From: Caballeronia sp. M1242
Lineage (GTDB): Bacteria > Pseudomonadota > Gammaproteobacteria > Burkholderiales > Burkholderiaceae
Direction of reading: 5' to 3'
DNA: 64,000 bases
NCBI RefSeq assembly: GCF_017220215.1
Contig: NZ_CP071132.1
Coordinates: 524,873-588,872, forward strand
Numbering within the stretch: the first letter of the stretch is position 1; every line of letters starts with the position of its first letter. This document shows positions 1-8,286 of the stretch, piece after piece. Made by a program: the position numbers and the translations under genes. The notes beneath the pieces are model-generated. The model was not told the DNA's origin. It made no database searches and saw only the letters and a program-made list of their open reading frames with translations.

Positions 1-401
1 TGGAAGAAAACCTGACCATGCGCGGGCTTCCCAGCGTGCTGGACTGCCCGGAACGCACGCCGCTGCTCGCGCAGGCGCGAAACGGCGGGTCGATCACGCC
101 CGACGGTATTGGCAAGTTGTTCAGGGCGATTTTCGCGAACGCCGCCGCTGCAGCGGAAAAAAAGGTCCCTGGCTCCGGGCGGCTCCTCTCGCTCGCGAGC
201 ACGCATTGGTTGCGGCACACGCACTCGGCCCACGCGCTGGCGCACGGGGCGGACATCGTCGAGATCGGCAGGGGCCTCGGGCATGCAAGCTCTTCGACCA
301 CATCGGTTTACTTGCAGGGCGATAGTTCGCGGCGTTTACTTGGCGTCGAACGACTTCTAAGAGAGACTTTCGCGCTCGGACAGTCATCAGAATCCGCTTA
401 A
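1..401 (+). CDS. C-terminal part of a tyrosine recombinase (phage integrase family), cut by the window edge
   Basis: The frame is open to the left edge, so only the C-terminal part is seen. It carries the late catalytic block of tyrosine recombinases: HWLRHTHSAHAL supplies the H-x-x-R pair, LGHASSSTT supplies the second histidine region, and the tyrosine nucleophile is probably in SVYLQGD. The family cuts and rejoins DNA at specific sites through a 3'-phosphotyrosine. It lies just upstream of parA, so dimer resolution or replicon integration is possible, but this is inference. The start is outside the window. Confidence 0.85.
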   Translation, partial: EENLTMRGLPSVLDCPERTPLLAQARNGGSITPDGIGKLFRAIFANAAAAAEKKVPGSGRLLSLASTHWLRHTHSAHALAHGADIVEIGRGLGHASSSTTSVYLQGDSSRRLLGVERLLRETFALGQSSESA

Positions 402-495
402 CGCAACGTTGCGGCCGCTGGGAACGTTGTAAAAATGCCTGAGAGCGCGGGAAAACGACTTCAGAGTTTACTTGAGGTTTACCGGTTGGGCGTTT

Positions 496-535
496 ATTCT
501 TCGGTTTGCAGCATGTTTTCCACAAACCGAAGAAT
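496..535. promoter_or_regulatory. 13-bp perfect inverted repeat upstream of parA, with a DnaA-box-like site
   Basis: Arms ATTCTTCGGTTTG (496-508) and CAAACCGAAGAAT (523-535) are perfect complements around a 14-base spacer. TTTTCCACA at 516-524 fits the relaxed DnaA-box pattern and overlaps the right arm by two bases. The site is 39-78 bases before the chosen parA start. Autoregulation by ParA, which has an N-terminal helix-turn-helix, or part of the replication origin are both plausible; neither is shown. Confidence 0.6.
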
Positions 536-573
536 TATTTGCTTACCCAGGCCCGCCAGTGACTGCGAACTCC

Positions 574-1752
574 ATGTTAAGCGCCCGGCTTCCCGAAGTC
601 GATCAATCCGTTTCCATCGAAACGCTGCTGGGGGTGGCCGCTCAAGCCACTGACATCCTCAACCAGATCCGCGACGCGATGCTGGAGCCGTACCCGCGCA
701 AGAGCGCGCCCACTTTCACGAGCGCGCAGGTTGCGTCGCTGTGCGGCATCGACAAGCAACGGTTTCAGTATTTGACGACCAAGGGCGAACTGCCGGCAGG
801 AACGTCGAAGGGTGCGGGACGAAGCAAAGAGTTCACGCTGGAAGAAACACTCACCTGGATACGGGCGACAAAAGAGCGCGTCAGGCGGCCCGAGGGTAAG
901 CGCGGGCGGATCGTGACGGTGGCGAACTTCAAGGGCGGCGTCGCGAAAACGACGACCGCCGTCTCGGCCGCGCAGGCGCTGACGCTTCTCGGCCGACGCG
1001 TGCTGGTAATCGACTGCGACCCGCAAGGCACCACGACGCAACTGTGCGGTTGGGCGCCCGACGCTGAGATCTCCGACGACCAGACGCTCTTGCCGCTCAT
1101 CTATGGCGACCAGGAGACACTGCGCTACGCCGTGCAGCAGACGTATTGGCACAACCTAGATCTGATTCCGGCTTCCTCGTCGCTTTTCGACGCCGAATTC
1201 GAGATACCCGCGAAGGTCCTCAACGACAGCACGTTCGAGTTCTGGGAGATCGTTCGCAAGGGCTTGCTGCCCTTGACGGACGACTATGACGCGATCGTCA
1301 TCGACACGCCGCCCGCGCTCAGCTATCTAACTATCAATGCGCTGCTCGCGTCCGACGCCATTCTGCTCCCCTGCCCGCCCGAAGCTCTCGACTTCGCGAG
1401 TTCGACTCAGTTCTGGCATCTATTCGCGGACATCGCGAAGAAGCTTCCGGGCGTGCTCGAGCAGAAGCGCTTCGACTTCGTGAACGTGATCTTGACTAAA
1501 GCCAAGTCGGACGATGTGTCTCGCGTGGTGCGGGGCTGGTTGCAAAAAGCCTACGGCGATCGCGTCCTGCCGTTCGAGATCCCCGAGTCCACTGTGCCGA
1601 AGGGAGCATCCGCCCAACTCTCTACCGTCTACGACTTGTCAAAACCGGATGGAAGCACGGCCGCATACAACCGGTTCAAAGAGCCGCTCGACCGGCTCGC
1701 AGAGCATCTCGACGCGCAATTCGTCCGCGCGTGGAACCAGAAGGAGGAATAA
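574..1752 (+). CDS. parA: ParA-family partition ATPase with N-terminal helix-turn-helix
   Basis: 392 residues from the ATG at 574; a GTG at 559 and an ATG at 472 are other in-frame starts. Residues about 45-95 form a MerR-like helix-turn-helix (FTSAQVASLCGIDKQRF). The deviant Walker A motif KGGVAKTT is at about 120-127, followed by DCDPQG (Walker A') and IVIDTPP (Walker B). These are the marks of ParA ATPases that move ParB-parS complexes and, in the long HTH-bearing type, repress their own operon. The stop abuts the ATG of parB, so the two are co-transcribed. It acts in segregation of this replicon. Confidence 0.93.
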   Translation: MLSARLPEVDQSVSIETLLGVAAQATDILNQIRDAMLEPYPRKSAPTFTSAQVASLCGIDKQRFQYLTTKGELPAGTSKGAGRSKEFTLEETLTWIRATKERVRRPEGKRGRIVTVANFKGGVAKTTTAVSAAQALTLLGRRVLVIDCDPQGTTTQLCGWAPDAEISDDQTLLPLIYGDQETLRYAVQQTYWHNLDLIPASSSLFDAEFEIPAKVLNDSTFEFWEIVRKGLLPLTDDYDAIVIDTPPALSYLTINALLASDAILLPCPPEALDFASSTQFWHLFADIAKKLPGVLEQKRFDFVNVILTKAKSDDVSRVVRGWLQKAYGDRVLPFEIPESTVPKGASAQLSTVYDLSKPDGSTAAYNRFKEPLDRLAEHLDAQFVRAWNQKEE

Positions 1753-2724
1753 ATGGGGATTGGGGATAGGCTCCTCGCGAAGACTGCAAACGTCGGCAGC
1801 AAGCCGACTGACACGTCTCAACGACCCGCGAACACCGAGCCGCGGACCTCGCCCGGAAGATTGATGGATGCGCAGCATCGCATCAACGCGGCGCAGGCTC
1901 GCATTAAGGAACTGGAATCGCAACTTGAAGAACGGGCGGCGCTTGAAGTGCCGCTCGACGCGCTCGTAGAAGTACCGGGACGTCGCCGAAAGCTCACGGC
2001 CGAGCAGTTTCAGGAACTGAAGACCAATCTCGCGCAGCACGCCCTCGCTACGCCGATTCTGGTTCGGTCCGTTTCAGACGGGCGGTACGAGATTGTGGCC
2101 GGACACAACCGGGTCGCCGCGTATCGCGAACTCGGACGCGGCACCATTCGCGCGAACGTTGCATCCATCGAGGAAGGCGAGATTGAGTTCGCCGCTTTCT
2201 TCTCGAACCTGCTATCGCCATCCCTTACGGACTTTGAAAAGTATTGGAACTTCAAACGGCTGCAGGAGTTGAGCGGACTGTCGCGCACTGAGATAGCCGA
2301 AAGCGCCGGACTGAGCAAAAGCCACGTAAGCCGCATTTTCTCGTTCGACGCCCTGCCGGACGCAGCGAAGGAAATATTGGCCGCAAAGCCTGAGCGCCTC
2401 GGGAGTAACGCTGCCCAGAAGCTCGCGGCGCTTGCGGAAGCCGGGAAAAGTGAGAAGGTGGTCGAAGCAGTGAAGCGCCTCGTCGACGATGAGAGCTTCA
2501 CTCAGGACAAAGCGGTGGCACTCGTTGCTGAGAAGCCCAAGGTCGCGCAGCCTAGCGCGACAGTCGTGCGCGCAGGACGGCGGAAGGTATGCGAAGTAAC
2601 GACTCGGAATGGAGTGGTAGGAGTCCGGTTCTTCGAGAAAGACGCCGGCGCTGCGAATGATTGGGGGCAGCGGATAGCGGATTTCATTAGCAAGTCGCTA
2701 AGCGAGACCGCCGAAGATGAGTGA
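1753..2724 (+). CDS. parB: ParB-family partition DNA-binding protein
   Basis: 323 residues; starts right after the parA stop behind a strong AAGGAGG site at 1741-1747. The ParB/Srx N-terminal domain spans about 65-155, with IVAGHNRVAAYRELG in place of the GERRxRA CTPase motif. A helix-turn-helix follows (SRTEIAESAGLSKSHVSRI, about 180-198). The first 60 residues are polar with a short coiled coil. ParB binds parS sites and couples them to ParA. I could not identify a parS site in the window. Confidence 0.92.
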   Translation: MGIGDRLLAKTANVGSKPTDTSQRPANTEPRTSPGRLMDAQHRINAAQARIKELESQLEERAALEVPLDALVEVPGRRRKLTAEQFQELKTNLAQHALATPILVRSVSDGRYEIVAGHNRVAAYRELGRGTIRANVASIEEGEIEFAAFFSNLLSPSLTDFEKYWNFKRLQELSGLSRTEIAESAGLSKSHVSRIFSFDALPDAAKEILAAKPERLGSNAAQKLAALAEAGKSEKVVEAVKRLVDDESFTQDKAVALVAEKPKVAQPSATVVRAGRRKVCEVTTRNGVVGVRFFEKDAGAANDWGQRIADFISKSLSETAEDE

Positions 2725-2854
2725 CCTACTAGGTACTCGTTAAAAATCAACGACTTAGAGTTTTGCAGTCAGGCAAGCGCTAACACTGCGCTGGAAACGT
2801 CCGAAAAGCATCAATTGGCCGAGGTAGCCATGTAACCGACACGCTGTATAAAGA

Positions 2855-2886
2855 CAAAAGCCTTCGGCGCCAACCGAAGGCTTTTG
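2855..2886. terminator. 13-bp perfect hairpin between parB and the replication gene
   Basis: CAAAAGCCTTCGG (2855-2867) pairs perfectly with CCGAAGGCTTTTG (2874-2886) around a 6-base loop. The stem contains an A-run before and a T-run after, so it can end transcription in either direction. It lies 130 bases after parB and 120 bases before the replication gene. It may end the parAB message or control the replication gene's leader, as the antisense/terminator element does between repB and repC in repABC replicons. Confidence 0.75.
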
Positions 2887-3007
2887 AATTCGGGCTTAAC
2901 TGCTGTTCGCCCGGTTCGCTTCCCGACGCCAATCGGGTCACGAGTGCACATCTCGAAGTTTAGCGGATCGCGATCGGCAGTCAAGCGTTTGTCCTCCATT
3001 TCTCGAA

Positions 3008-4342
3008 ATGGACGCACTTGACATGCATATCGCGCAACTTTCCGTTGCAGGCGAGGTTGGTTCTCGTCCGCAAAATAGTGACCTGCTTCCTGCGCCAGAA
3101 GACCGACAGGCGCTAGACGAATACGCTTGTGACCGGTCGAATCTGCCCTGGATCATTTTCCGCGCAGCGCATCGCGCCAATCACCTGTCCGCCCTGCCTG
3201 CCCGCGCCCGCGCGGTGCTCGCCGCCCTTGCTCGGACTGTCGATGCTGCTCGCCCCTTCGCAGCCATATTCGCCCGACGTGAGCTCTTGACAGGGCGAGC
3301 CCTTCAATCCATGCGCACGTTCTATCGGAGCCTCGAAGACCTCCAATCAGCGGGATTCATCACGCGCCCTCCGCAAACGCGGTATCAAAGCGCCGGTCTG
3401 TTCGGTAGAGCCTATCTGCACCTGACACCTAAAGCGGCCGACTTGCTCGGTTTGACCGAGAAGCCCGCGATTGACAGTGGTTCTGCGCGCGAGTCAAACC
3501 AGGCGCCCGTGTACAACTCCGCGGGCGATTTCTTGACCGCACCGTCTGTCACCCTGGCAGACGGTGCTATATATAAGGATCTATCCCCTACTAATCAAAA
3601 GAGACAACCGGCCCGCCTCCCCGCCGATCTCAAACGCCTGCGGCTGCTGGGATTTCGTGAATTTCTAATCTTCAAACTCATGGGGGAGGCGCGACAACAC
3701 GGAAAGCTTCTCTCCGACGTCGTAGAGACCACATGGGAGCATCTGAAGCGGGCAAAGCATCCGATCAACTACCTGCGCGCTCTGCTGAAGAAGCCGATCG
3801 ATTACGCCTACCGAGTTCGCACTCTTCGCGCTGAGACGGAACAGCGACAGTCGCGCGAATCGCAAGACTTGCACATCGTGAACACCACTCGGGCGATCGC
3901 CGGCAAAACATTCGTAAGCCGCGACGGGCTCACGCGCTATGTCGTTTCCGCCGATGCCACGGAACTCACGGCGCATCACCGTGACGAGCCGCGTCCTCGC
4001 GTGCGAGTGGGATCTTGGGCCACCGATTTCGTGGCAGCGCTCGACGGTGGCCACATCTCGCCGGTATCGCACGAGGCGTTGAACGTCGAAGGCGTTAAGC
4101 GGCAGGAGGATTTCGACCACATCTGCGAGCACGAAGTCGACAAGCAAGCGCCGAGCAGCACGGAACACGTCACGGCCCTGAAACGACTCCTCAGGTTGAA
4201 AACAGTCGGTGCCGTCCCCAAATCGACATCGAGGCGGGAGTCGGAAAACCTGCGTGAACTCGTGATCTCACGACCCGCGCGGTGCGACATGTCGCATCAA
4301 GCAGACCTTTTGAAAAACCTGCTGCGTCGCAACAAACCCTGA
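3008..4342 (+). CDS. Candidate replication initiator of the replicon
   Basis: 444 residues from the ATG at 3008; an ATG at 3026 is an alternative and neither has a clear Shine-Dalgarno site. I assign the role mainly from position: directly after parA-parB, as in Burkholderia secondary chromosomes. The region about 60-165 is helical and reads like a winged-helix DNA-binding domain (LTGRALQSMRTFYRSLEDLQ then a GFITR wing). The middle, about 195-275, has many basic residues. The C-terminal third is low in recognisable motifs. It could instead be a replicon-specific accessory DNA-binding protein. The stop overlaps the promoter of the next gene. Confidence 0.55.
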   Translation: MDALDMHIAQLSVAGEVGSRPQNSDLLPAPEDRQALDEYACDRSNLPWIIFRAAHRANHLSALPARARAVLAALARTVDAARPFAAIFARRELLTGRALQSMRTFYRSLEDLQSAGFITRPPQTRYQSAGLFGRAYLHLTPKAADLLGLTEKPAIDSGSARESNQAPVYNSAGDFLTAPSVTLADGAIYKDLSPTNQKRQPARLPADLKRLRLLGFREFLIFKLMGEARQHGKLLSDVVETTWEHLKRAKHPINYLRALLKKPIDYAYRVRTLRAETEQRQSRESQDLHIVNTTRAIAGKTFVSRDGLTRYVVSADATELTAHHRDEPRPRVRVGSWATDFVAALDGGHISPVSHEALNVEGVKRQEDFDHICEHEVDKQAPSSTEHVTALKRLLRLKTVGAVPKSTSRRESENLRELVISRPARCDMSHQADLLKNLLRRNKP

Positions 4343-4348
4343 TATACT
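4340..4348 (+). promoter_or_regulatory. Extended -10 promoter for the sigma factor gene
   Basis: TGATATACT reads as an extended -10 element (TGn followed by TATACT, 4343-4348). The TGA of the preceding gene is part of it. No good -35 hexamer is visible at 17 bases, as is common with extended -10 promoters. It would give the sigma factor gene a leader of about 175 bases. Confidence 0.5.
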
Positions 4349-4357
4349 CTAAGGTTC

Positions 4358-4371
4358 CGCCTCTAGAGGCG
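4358..4371. promoter_or_regulatory. 14-bp perfect palindrome just after the sigma factor promoter
   Basis: CGCCTCTAGAGGCG is a perfect 14-base palindrome about 10 bases past the predicted -10 element, so it sits near the transcription start. Perfect, unspaced dyads of this size are typical operator or partition sites. Binding protein unknown; repression of the promoter is an inference. Confidence 0.5.
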
Positions 4372-4528
4372 ATTGAAATACGCAAGCTGCGCGAACGCGG
4401 TTTGCGCGCTTTGCTCGATGCGATTCTCAGCAAGCCGTCCGTGATCGAAAGTGATTCGATATCCATGCGGGCCGTACGCTCGCTTCCGGGGACCTGTCAT
4501 CGCCGAGCAAACCTGTCGAGGAGAAAGT

Positions 4529-6532
4529 ATGGCAAGTTTTGATCGGGAAGATTCGGAGCTGGATATCGTCGCGCCGGCGCGCAAGTCGCCGGGCCGACGC
4601 GCAGGCAAAGCAAAGGGCCAGGCCGGCAACGTGCAGCCCGATGTCGTGATGACGGCGGAGCAGGATGAAGAGCGTCAGCGTCAAATGCGCGCGTTGATTC
4701 AGTTGGGCAAGGAGCGTGGCTATCTGACGCATGCCGAAATCAACGACCATCTGCCCGACAACTTCGCGCAGACGGCGGCGATGGAAACCATCGTCAGCAC
4801 GTTTAACGACATGGGCGTGGCCGTCTACGAGCAAGCACCGGACGCCGAAACGCTTCTGTTGAGCGACAACGCGCCGACGGTGGTGACCGATGAACAGTCG
4901 GAAGAGGAAGCCGAAAACGCGCTTTCGACCGTCGACTCGGAATTCGGCCGCACGACCGACCCGGTTCGCATGTACATGCGGGAAATGGGCGCGACCGAAC
5001 TGCTCACGCGCGCCGGGGAAATCGCTATCGCGAAGCGCATCGAAGACGGCTTGCACGAGATGATTCAGGCGATCGCCGCATGCCCGTCGACGGTGGCGAG
5101 CATTCTGGCGGACGCGGCGCAAGTCGAATCCGGCGAGCTCAAGATCGACGAACTCGTCGACGGTCTCAAGGAAGACGACGCAGCGGAAGAAGAAATTTCG
5201 GCCTCCGAAGTGACGGATTCGACGGACATCGATACGGACGCCGAAGAATCGGATAGCGACGAAGACGACGACGGCGACATCGAAGGTGGCGATGCCGGTG
5301 CATCGAACGAAGCGCGTTTGAAGCAACTGAAAGCGGACTGCCTCGAAATTTTCGCTCGCGTGCGCGAGTTGGCCGAACAAGCCAGTCATCCGAAAGGTTC
5401 GGGTGCCGCAGCAACGAAGGCGGTCGAACGCGCGCGCGCCGAGATTCAACGCGAGTTGGGATCGATCCGCTTTACGGCGAAGACCATCGACCGTCTGTGC
5501 GCGAACGTTCAGCAGCAAGTCGCGCAAGTACGCGAGATCGAACGTCGCATTCTGCAGATCGCCGTGGACCGCTGCGGCATGCCGCGCGAGAAGTTCGTCG
5601 AGTCGTTCCCGGGACATGAGACCGATCTCGAATGGACGGCGCGCACGGCCGCAAGCGCCAAGCAATACGGTGCATCGCTCGAGCGCAGTCTGCCGGCCAT
5701 TCAGGCAGAGCAGCAAAAGCTCATCGACATCGAAGCCGCTGTCGCCATGCCGCTCAAGCAACTGAAGCAGATCAACCGTCAGATGACGGCTGCCGAGCTG
5801 AAGATGCGTCAGGCGAAGCGCGAGATGATCGAGGCGAACCTGCGTCTCGTGATTTCGATCGCGAAGAAGTACGTCAACCGCGGCATGCAGTTCCTGGATC
5901 TGATCCAGGAAGGCAACATCGGTCTGATGAAGGCGGTGGACAAGTTCGAATATCGCCGTGGCTGGAAGTTCTCGACGTACGCGACGTGGTGGGTTCGTCA
6001 GGCCGTGACGCGCTCGCTCGCCGATCAGGCGCGCACGATCCGCGTGCCGGTTCACATGATCGAAACGATCAACAAGCTAAACCGCATTTCGCGCGAGATT
6101 CTGCAGCAGACCGGCCAGGAAGCGCATCCGTCGGTGCTCGCCGAGCGCATGGAAATGCCCGAGGAGAAGATACGCGGGATTCTCAAGATCGCGAAGCAGC
6201 CGGTATCGTTGGAAACGCCGGTCGGTGAGGACGCCGATGCAACGCTTGGCGACATGATCGAAGACCAGGGCGCCGCGTCGCCGGCGGATGCCGCCGTGCA
6301 CGCGAACATGCGTGCCGCCATAGACGATGCGCTCAACGCGCTGTCGCCGCGCGAAGCAAAGGTGCTGCGCATGCGCTTTGGTATCGACACGGCGTCGGAC
6401 TACACCCTCGAAGAACTCGGCAAGCAGTTCGATGTGACGCGCGAGCGTATTCGCCAGATCGAAAGCAAGGCGATGCGCAAGCTCATGCATCCGAGCCGCG
6501 CGGACAAGCTGCGTCCGTTCCTGGATCGCTAA
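4529..6532 (+). CDS. rpoD: RpoD-family primary-type sigma-70 factor
   Basis: 667 residues from the ATG at 4529, behind GAGGAGA. Domains in order: region 1.1 (about 30-105), region 1.2 (DPVRMYMREMGATELLTR), a long acidic non-conserved region (about 210-270), region 2 (EANLRLVISIAKKYVNRGMQ, the 2.4 stretch YATWWVRQAVTRSLADQ), region 3, and region 4 (LTREx-type helix FDVTRERIRQIESKAMRKLM). All parts of a housekeeping sigma are present. Regions 3.2-4 differ from the usual RpoD wording (TLGDMIEDQGAASP rather than LGDFIEDT). Its place beside parAB and the replication gene suggests a second RpoD carried by a secondary replicon. Confidence 0.93.
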   Translation: MASFDREDSELDIVAPARKSPGRRAGKAKGQAGNVQPDVVMTAEQDEERQRQMRALIQLGKERGYLTHAEINDHLPDNFAQTAAMETIVSTFNDMGVAVYEQAPDAETLLLSDNAPTVVTDEQSEEEAENALSTVDSEFGRTTDPVRMYMREMGATELLTRAGEIAIAKRIEDGLHEMIQAIAACPSTVASILADAAQVESGELKIDELVDGLKEDDAAEEEISASEVTDSTDIDTDAEESDSDEDDDGDIEGGDAGASNEARLKQLKADCLEIFARVRELAEQASHPKGSGAAATKAVERARAEIQRELGSIRFTAKTIDRLCANVQQQVAQVREIERRILQIAVDRCGMPREKFVESFPGHETDLEWTARTAASAKQYGASLERSLPAIQAEQQKLIDIEAAVAMPLKQLKQINRQMTAAELKMRQAKREMIEANLRLVISIAKKYVNRGMQFLDLIQEGNIGLMKAVDKFEYRRGWKFSTYATWWVRQAVTRSLADQARTIRVPVHMIETINKLNRISREILQQTGQEAHPSVLAERMEMPEEKIRGILKIAKQPVSLETPVGEDADATLGDMIEDQGAASPADAAVHANMRAAIDDALNALSPREAKVLRMRFGIDTASDYTLEELGKQFDVTRERIRQIESKAMRKLMHPSRADKLRPFLDR

Positions 6533-6562
6533 GCCCGAGCGCAGTAGTACGAGCAGGGCCGC

Positions 6563-6599
6563 AACGCGTGCCGTCCAGTGGACGGCACGCGTTTTTTTT
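6563..6599 (+). terminator. Rho-independent terminator after the sigma factor gene
   Basis: AACGCGTGCCGTCC (6563-6576) and GGACGGCACGCGTT (6580-6593) form a perfect 14-bp stem with a 3-base loop, followed by a run of eight T. It begins 31 bases after the rpoD stop. Confidence 0.95.
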
Positions 6600-6611
6600 C
6601 GCCTGCGCCGC

Positions 6612-6974
6612 TCAGCCGCGCGTCGTGCCCTTCGGCGCCGATGCCGCCGCGCACGCCTGCAGCGCGATGATCGCCTTCCGCGCGAGCGTCACCGTCTCTT
6701 CGCAAGCGTGGACGTTGGCGAAGATCGAGCATCCGCCGCCCGCGTCTATCTTCGATACCGCTCGGCGCACGCGCTCCAGCGCCGACTGCGGCGAGCCGCT
6801 GTCCTTCACGATGGCGGCGACGTCGAATGCGCTGCCGCCATCTGTTTCGACGTAACCGGGGCATTGACCGACCGCCTGCGCGTGCGCGCCCGCGCATGCG
6901 GACCCGACGAGCGCAGCGGCGGCCAGCGTTCGCGCGCTGCGCCTACGGAGATCAAAGAAGGAAGGAGTGTTCAT
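6612..6974 (-). CDS. Small secreted protein of unknown function
   Basis: 120 residues from the ATG at 6974. An N-terminal basic stretch (DLRRRSAR) and a hydrophobic core ending in CAGAHA-QAVG give a clear Sec signal peptide. The mature part is about 90 residues with four cysteines (CPGY, GGGCS, HACEE, QACAA), so disulfides in the periplasm are likely. I do not recognise a family. It is transcribed alone; its upstream region holds the two DnaA-box repeats. A start 12 codons earlier is possible but would bury the signal peptide. Confidence 0.6.
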   Translation of the reverse strand: MNTPSFFDLRRRSARTLAAAALVGSACAGAHAQAVGQCPGYVETDGGSAFDVAAIVKDSGSPQSALERVRRAVSKIDAGGGCSIFANVHACEETVTLARKAIIALQACAAASAPKGTTRG

Positions 6975-7050
6975 GGCGTCCCAGTCCAACGAAGCATCGC
7001 ATCGAGACATGGCGCGCCGGGCTCATCCATAGCGGTCGCAAAGCACCGCG

Positions 7051-7122
7051 TTGTCCACAGTTTCCGTGCACAAGCGTGTGGATATCCTGAGCATCGCCGA
7101 GCCAACGCGTTGATGCGAAACG
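7051..7122. repeat. Direct repeat copy A with an inverted pair of DnaA-box-like sites
   Basis: About 56 of 72 bases match copy B at 7236-7307. It contains TTGTCCACA at 7051-7059 and, facing it, TGTGGATAT at 7077-7085, each one base from the strict TTATCCACA box. The conserved stretch GTGGATATCCTGAGCATCG follows. It sits in a gene-free region (6975-7372) and 2.7 kb after the replication gene. A third pair with the same spacing is at 18208. Confidence 0.75.
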
Positions 7123-7235
7123 TGTTTCGCCCGTCGTGCGAAATGCGCGCGTTAAACGCCTATTGTGGACCGGTTGCAAAAAGCGCGTTCACTCTCGTAT
7201 CTTTTGAACGGCTCGCTCACGACAACGCAGTATCG

Positions 7236-7307
7236 TTGTCCACAGTTTCAGTGATCAACCATGTGGATATCCTGAGCATCGAGCAGCTAAGCGCTTGATG
7301 CTTCACG
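7236..7307. repeat. Direct repeat copy B with an inverted pair of DnaA-box-like sites
   Basis: TTGTCCACA at 7236-7244 and TGTGGATAT at 7262-7270, with the same 17-base spacer as copy A. Similarity to copy A continues weakly for about 20 bases past 7307. Between the copies (7123-7235) there is one more GTCCACA-like core on the minus strand at 7164-7170, but no gene. Function unknown: origin, DnaA titration or regulation are candidates. Confidence 0.75.
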
Positions 7308-7372
7308 CATTTCCTCAGACGTCGCGCAATCATGCGTCGCGCGACGGTCTCAGTGCATCGACGGTCTTCGCG

Positions 7373-8077
7373 TCACCCGCGCTTCGGAATGTCGAGCCCG
7401 CGTTGCACCGCCGGCCGTGCGACGAACGCATCGAGCGCGCGCTGCACATGCGCGTAGGCGTCGAACTGAACGAGATCGCGCGCCTCATAGAAGCCGACCA
7501 GATTGCGCACCCACGGAAACACCGCGATATCCGCGACGCTGTAGTCGTCGCCCATGATCCACTCGCGGCCAGCGAGCCGCGCGTCGAGCACGCCGAGCAG
7601 ACGCTTGCTCTCCGCCACGTAGCGATCGCGCGGCCGCTTGTCCTCGTAGTCCTTGCCCGCGAATTTGTGGAAGAAGCCTAGCTGGCCGAACATCGGACCG
7701 ATGCCGCCCATCTGGAACATGAGCCATTGGATCGCTTCGTAACGCCGCGCCGAGTCTTCGGGCAGCAACTGGCCGGACTTGTCGGCGAGATAGATGAGAA
7801 TCGCGCCCGACTCGAACAGCGCGAGCGGCTCACCGCCGGGGCCGTTCGGGTCGATGATCGCTGGAATCTTGTTGTTCGGATTCAACGACAGGAATTCCGC
7901 CGACATCTGATCGTTCGTATCGAAGCGCACCAGATGCGGCTCGTAGGGCAGGGCGGTTTCTTCAAGCATGATCGACACTTTGACGCCATTCGGCGTGGGC
8001 AGCGAGTAAAGCTGGATACGGTCGGGGTGCTGCGCGGGCCATTTGCGGGTGATCGGAAAGTCGGAGAGCGCGGGCAT
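7373..8077 (-). CDS. Glutathione S-transferase family protein of the YghU/YfcG type
   Basis: 234 residues from the ATG at 8077. The N-terminal thioredoxin-like domain holds LYSLPTPNGVKVSIMLEE, then NPNNKIPAIID and LFESGAILIYLADK, the glutathione-binding loop. The all-helical C-terminal domain follows with DYSVADIAVFPW (N-capping motif). The wording TPNGVKV in place of a classical catalytic Ser/Tyr is typical of YghU/YfcG, which reduce disulfides with two bound glutathiones. Cytoplasmic. Single gene; no pathway partner is seen nearby. Confidence 0.9.
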   Translation of the reverse strand: MPALSDFPITRKWPAQHPDRIQLYSLPTPNGVKVSIMLEETALPYEPHLVRFDTNDQMSAEFLSLNPNNKIPAIIDPNGPGGEPLALFESGAILIYLADKSGQLLPEDSARRYEAIQWLMFQMGGIGPMFGQLGFFHKFAGKDYEDKRPRDRYVAESKRLLGVLDARLAGREWIMGDDYSVADIAVFPWVRNLVGFYEARDLVQFDAYAHVQRALDAFVARPAVQRGLDIPKRG

Positions 8078-8286
8078 GGCGGGTCCTGTTCGATGGGAAT
8101 CGCTCAATATAGCGAGTTCGCCCACTCGACGCACATCACGCGAATCACGTTCTCCATGCCGCCGCAACGTTCACCGTGCCGCATTCCGCGAAACCTGGCT
8201 CAGAAATTGCGACTTCCGCGACAAAACCGGCGCCGACAGCCGGAACCTCAACGACCAGACTCCTCAACCGCTGCCTTGCCGCTGCC

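Noticed and set aside
4427..6055. Minus-strand frame opposite the sigma factor gene (542 residues)
   Set aside because: It is the complement of the acidic sigma sequence, rich in His, Leu and Arg, with no family motif.
1..7400. Prophage at the left edge because of the recombinase fragment
   Set aside because: Only one recombinase piece is seen, with no phage structural, lysis or repressor genes; the rest is a partition and replication module.
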